Assembly (NCBI GenBank): GCA_963761015.1
Contig: CAVXFL010000009.1
Coordinates: 372,001-436,000, forward strand
Reading direction: 5' to 3'
Origin: CAVXFL01 sp963761015
GTDB lineage: Bacteria > Pseudomonadota > Alphaproteobacteria > Acetobacterales > Acetobacteraceae
Length of the DNA stretch: 64,000 nucleotides
Position 1 is the stretch's first letter. Each line of letters begins with the position of its first letter. The position numbers and the translations under genes are program-made. Positions 62,244 to 64,000 of this stretch are shown piece by piece. Below the pieces are notes generated by a model, which searched no databases, was not told the origin of the DNA, and saw only the letters and a list, made by a program, of their open reading frames with translations.

Positions 62244-62266
62244 ACGGGACCGCCTGGCGGTCCCGT
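62244..62266 (+). terminator. Intrinsic-like terminator after the PQQ dehydrogenase
   Basis: ACGGGACCG and CGGTCCCGT form a 9-bp stem around CCTGG, followed by TTCT. It stands 24 bases after the stop and may partly uncouple the cytochrome c gene from the dehydrogenase. Confidence 0.6.
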
Positions 62267-62299
62267 TTCTCTGTCGGCGCAACCAAGGAATTTGCGTGC

Positions 62300-62872
62300 A
62301 TGCGCCGCCGGCTGATCCTTGCCGCAACTGTATTGGCAGCACTGAACTTTTCCTCCGCGGGCTTCGCGGCTCCGGTCGAGGAATTGGCAAAGATTTGCGC
62401 CAGCTGTCACGGCGTTTCCGGCATCCCGATCGACCCGAAAATTCCGGTCATCTGGGGCCAGCAGGTCGGCTACATCTATCTCGACCTTCGTGACTTCAAG
62501 CGCGGCACGCGCAAGAACGACCTGATGTCGCCGGTGACAGCCGGATTGTCGAAGCAGGACATGCTGGCGTTGGCGGAATATTTTTCCAAGAAGCCCTGGC
62601 CCAATCTTGGCCAGAAACGTGCATCGGACCGGGCAATCCACCTGGCCGAGCGGGACGCGAGTTCCGGTCAGTGCACGCAATGCCATCTCGGCGGCTATGT
62701 CGGCGCCGGCACTACGCCGCGGCTGGCCAATCAGAGCAGGCCGTATCTCGTGAAAACCATGCAGGATTTCCGCTCGGGCGCGCGCGCGAACAATCCGTGG
62801 ATGACGGATCTGCTCAAGACGTACAAGGATCAGGACATCGAGGCGTTAGCCGATTACCTCGCCGGACTCTGA
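62300..62872 (+). CDS. Dihaem cytochrome c
   Basis: This 190-aa protein has a signal peptide (MRRRLILAATVLAALNFSSA, cleavage near FAA) and two haem c motifs, CASCH (33-37) and CTQCH (125-129). The layout is that of a tandem class I cytochrome c. As the neighbour of a PQQ dehydrogenase it is the likely periplasmic electron acceptor; this is inferred from position. Its 3' end overlaps that of the convergent CXXCW gene by 19 bases. Confidence 0.87.
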   Translation: MRRRLILAATVLAALNFSSAGFAAPVEELAKICASCHGVSGIPIDPKIPVIWGQQVGYIYLDLRDFKRGTRKNDLMSPVTAGLSKQDMLALAEYFSKKPWPNLGQKRASDRAIHLAERDASSGQCTQCHLGGYVGAGTTPRLANQSRPYLVKTMQDFRSGARANNPWMTDLLKTYKDQDIEALADYLAGL

Positions 62873-63414
62873 GCGAGTTTGCCGGCTTTGGGCCGAGCCC
62901 CTGGTCCTTGCTGATTGGCTGGCGCGGTCGGCAGCCCGGCATCCTCCCAGCCCTCGATGCCGTCCGGGTACCAGAACACGTCCCGATAGCCGTACCCGAC
63001 CACGCGCCGCGCGGCGTTCCAACTGCTCCAGCAGTGCGGGTGGCAGTAGATGAGGATTGGGCGATCACGCGCCCCGCCGGTCAGTTCGGTCAGGCGCGTG
63101 CGAAAATAGTGCTCTAGCGCAGGCGAGATCGGGCTGTGCCCGGCGCCGGGAATCCAAAAACTGCCTGGAATGTCGCGGTGCCCCGGCGGCAGCCATGGCG
63201 CGCCTGGCGCCAGACCCTGCGGCCGCCGCGGTTTCTCCGACACGTCGACGATCACGAGCCCGGGTTTTTGCAGCAGAGCCTTGGCCGCCGCCGTGTGCAC
63301 CACGGTCGCGCCAGGAAGGCTTGTCGGGACGGGTCGGGCCGAAGACCGCGATTGCATTGCGTTCGGCGCCGCCCCGATCAGCAGCAGAGCGCCCAGCAAC
63401 GCCAGGACGCGCAT
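62854..63414 (-). CDS. PQQ-dependent catabolism-associated CXXCW motif protein (rhodanese-like)
   Basis: This 186-aa protein has a signal peptide (VLALLGALLLIGAAPNA) and a rhodanese-like fold. The hallmark motif CHPHCW (in ILIYCHPHCWSSWNAARRV) is that of the CXXCW family linked to PQQ dehydrogenases. PGLVIVDVSEKPRRP and HRDIPGSFWIPGAGHSP match the fold. Its exact role in quinoprotein maturation is unknown. The ATG overlaps the stop of the SoxYZ-like gene (TGATG), so the two are co-translated. Confidence 0.88.
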   Translation of the reverse strand: MRVLALLGALLLIGAAPNAMQSRSSARPVPTSLPGATVVHTAAAKALLQKPGLVIVDVSEKPRRPQGLAPGAPWLPPGHRDIPGSFWIPGAGHSPISPALEHYFRTRLTELTGGARDRPILIYCHPHCWSSWNAARRVVGYGYRDVFWYPDGIEGWEDAGLPTAPANQQGPGARPKAGKLAQSPAR

Positions 63415-64000
63415 CAAGCGGCGGCCGGCGGCAGATCGAAGCTGTGCCGGAACGTGGCTTTGCTGCTGTCCCGCACCGTCACGAGCATCTTGCCCTTCGC
63501 CTCGGGCACAAAGCCGAAGCCGATGACCGGGTCGGTGGAAAGCGAGATATCGCTGTCCAGGTGGAACACCAGGCCGCTGTTGTAGGTGACGTCCACGCTC
63601 CGGATGAAGCGCGCCGGCGTGTAGAGCCGGGTGACCTGATTCATCTGCATGCCGTTGAAGTTCGGATGCCGGATCATCAGCTTCGCTTGCACCGGCTTGC
63701 CGGCGGCGAATTCGTCGACCAAGCGCAACTTCATGCGCCCGATATCGGAGAGCCCGGCAATTTCGGTCTCCGCGGGTGCCGAGCACCCGCCGGCGGCCTT
63801 GATGAACCGGGTCGCCGCGTAGAGCTTGCCGTCCGCGGTTTCCACGACCGCGTGCATGTTCGTGTACTGATCGACGCGCACGCGGAGCGCGAGCTCGCGC
63901 GGATCGGCTTTCGGCCCGAAGGTGAAATGCGCGGCGAGCGGCGAGGGGTTGTCGTCGATGACGAACCAGAGCCCCGTCACCTGGTTGCCGGGCCGAAGCG
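63414..64000 (-). CDS. Quinoprotein dehydrogenase-associated SoxYZ-like carrier, 5' end beyond window
   Basis: The visible 188 residues and the open frame to base 64000 form the C-terminal part of a SoxYZ-like fusion. The SoxY-like carrier motif GGCSAPA is present, followed by a SoxZ-like beta-sandwich (VQAKLMIRHPNFNGMQMNQV, FIRSVDVTYNSGLVFHLDSD and SLSTDPVIGFGF). The family is known to accompany PQQ dehydrogenases. The GTG at 63980 is probably internal, as the frame continues with PGNQVTGLWFVIDD. The CXXCW gene follows with a 1-base-type overlap. Confidence 0.83.
   Translation of the reverse strand, partial: LRPGNQVTGLWFVIDDNPSPLAAHFTFGPKADPRELALRVRVDQYTNMHAVVETADGKLYAATRFIKAAGGCSAPAETEIAGLSDIGRMKLRLVDEFAAGKPVQAKLMIRHPNFNGMQMNQVTRLYTPARFIRSVDVTYNSGLVFHLDSDISLSTDPVIGFGFVPEAKGKMLVTVRDSSKATFRHSFDLPPAAA

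Noticed and set aside
1..64000. CRISPR arrays or tandem repeat arrays
   Set aside because: No regularly spaced direct repeats were seen; the repeats present are isolated palindromes.

Overview
The window is high-GC, densely coded DNA from a bacterium that is most likely an alphaproteobacterium of the Rhodospirillales/Acetobacteraceae type. This is an inference from three things: the aerobic-type cobalamin genes (cobG, cobN, cobW), the comF-grxC-DUF1178 neighbourhood with a BioC/NDUFAF5-like methyltransferase, and the PQQ-dehydrogenase locus with CXXCW and SoxYZ-like partners. There is no rRNA gene; one tRNA (Leu, UAA) is present.

Layout. 1-2250: the 3' part of an IS66 transposase, then a decayed IS256-family element with clear inverted repeats and an imperfect 8-bp target duplication. 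2.4-9.7 kb: moaA, a small lipoprotein, a BioC/NDUFAF5-like methyltransferase, a thiol dioxygenase coupled to a four-domain rhodanese, comF, grxC, a DUF1178 gene and an LLM flavin oxidoreductase. 9.8-15.1 kb: a frameshifted COG3618 amidohydrolase, tRNA-Leu, a 2-hydroxyacid dehydrogenase, a frameshifted class A PBP and an exported lactonase-like MBL protein. 15.1-20.6 kb: a gliding-type ABC exporter set (ATPase, permease, GldG-like, DUF4340 protein) followed by a HupE/UreJ-like membrane protein. 20.7-36.8 kb: a large cobalamin locus. cobD(cbiB) faces cobU-cobO-cobQ on the minus strand. A cobalamin riboswitch precedes cobW-cobN-cobG-cobH-cobI-cobJ, cobK lies on the minus strand, and then come cobL-cobE-cobM and a minus-strand cbiD. 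36.9-40.7 kb: a GT87/DUF2029 membrane glycosyltransferase and a two-gene molybdenum hydroxylase. 41-52.6 kb: a semialdehyde dehydrogenase with an AraD1/GguC-like protein, an FMN 2-hydroxyacid oxidase, a Deg-type protease, a SulP-STAS-cNMP fusion transporter, a rhodanese, topoisomerase IB, a small basic protein, HU and a zinc alcohol dehydrogenase. 52.8-57 kb: an acidic hypothetical protein, phnM, a DUF1045 phosphonate protein and a gamma-glutamyltransferase. 57-60.4 kb: an alpha/beta hydrolase, a ThDP enzyme and a standalone Lrp-type ligand domain. 60.5-64 kb: a PQQ alcohol dehydrogenase with a DxD metal signature, a dihaem cytochrome c, and the convergent CXXCW and SoxYZ-like genes, the last running off the window.

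Two features cut across the window. First, at least ten chromosomal reading frames are broken by what looks like exactly one extra base each, in otherwise well-conserved genes. This looks more like insertion-biased sequencing error than gene decay. Second, short palindromic dispersed repeats sit inside coding genes: in frame in cobQ and in the DUF1045 gene, and apparently frame-breaking in cobL. A related copy lies in the 40.7-41.0 kb gap.
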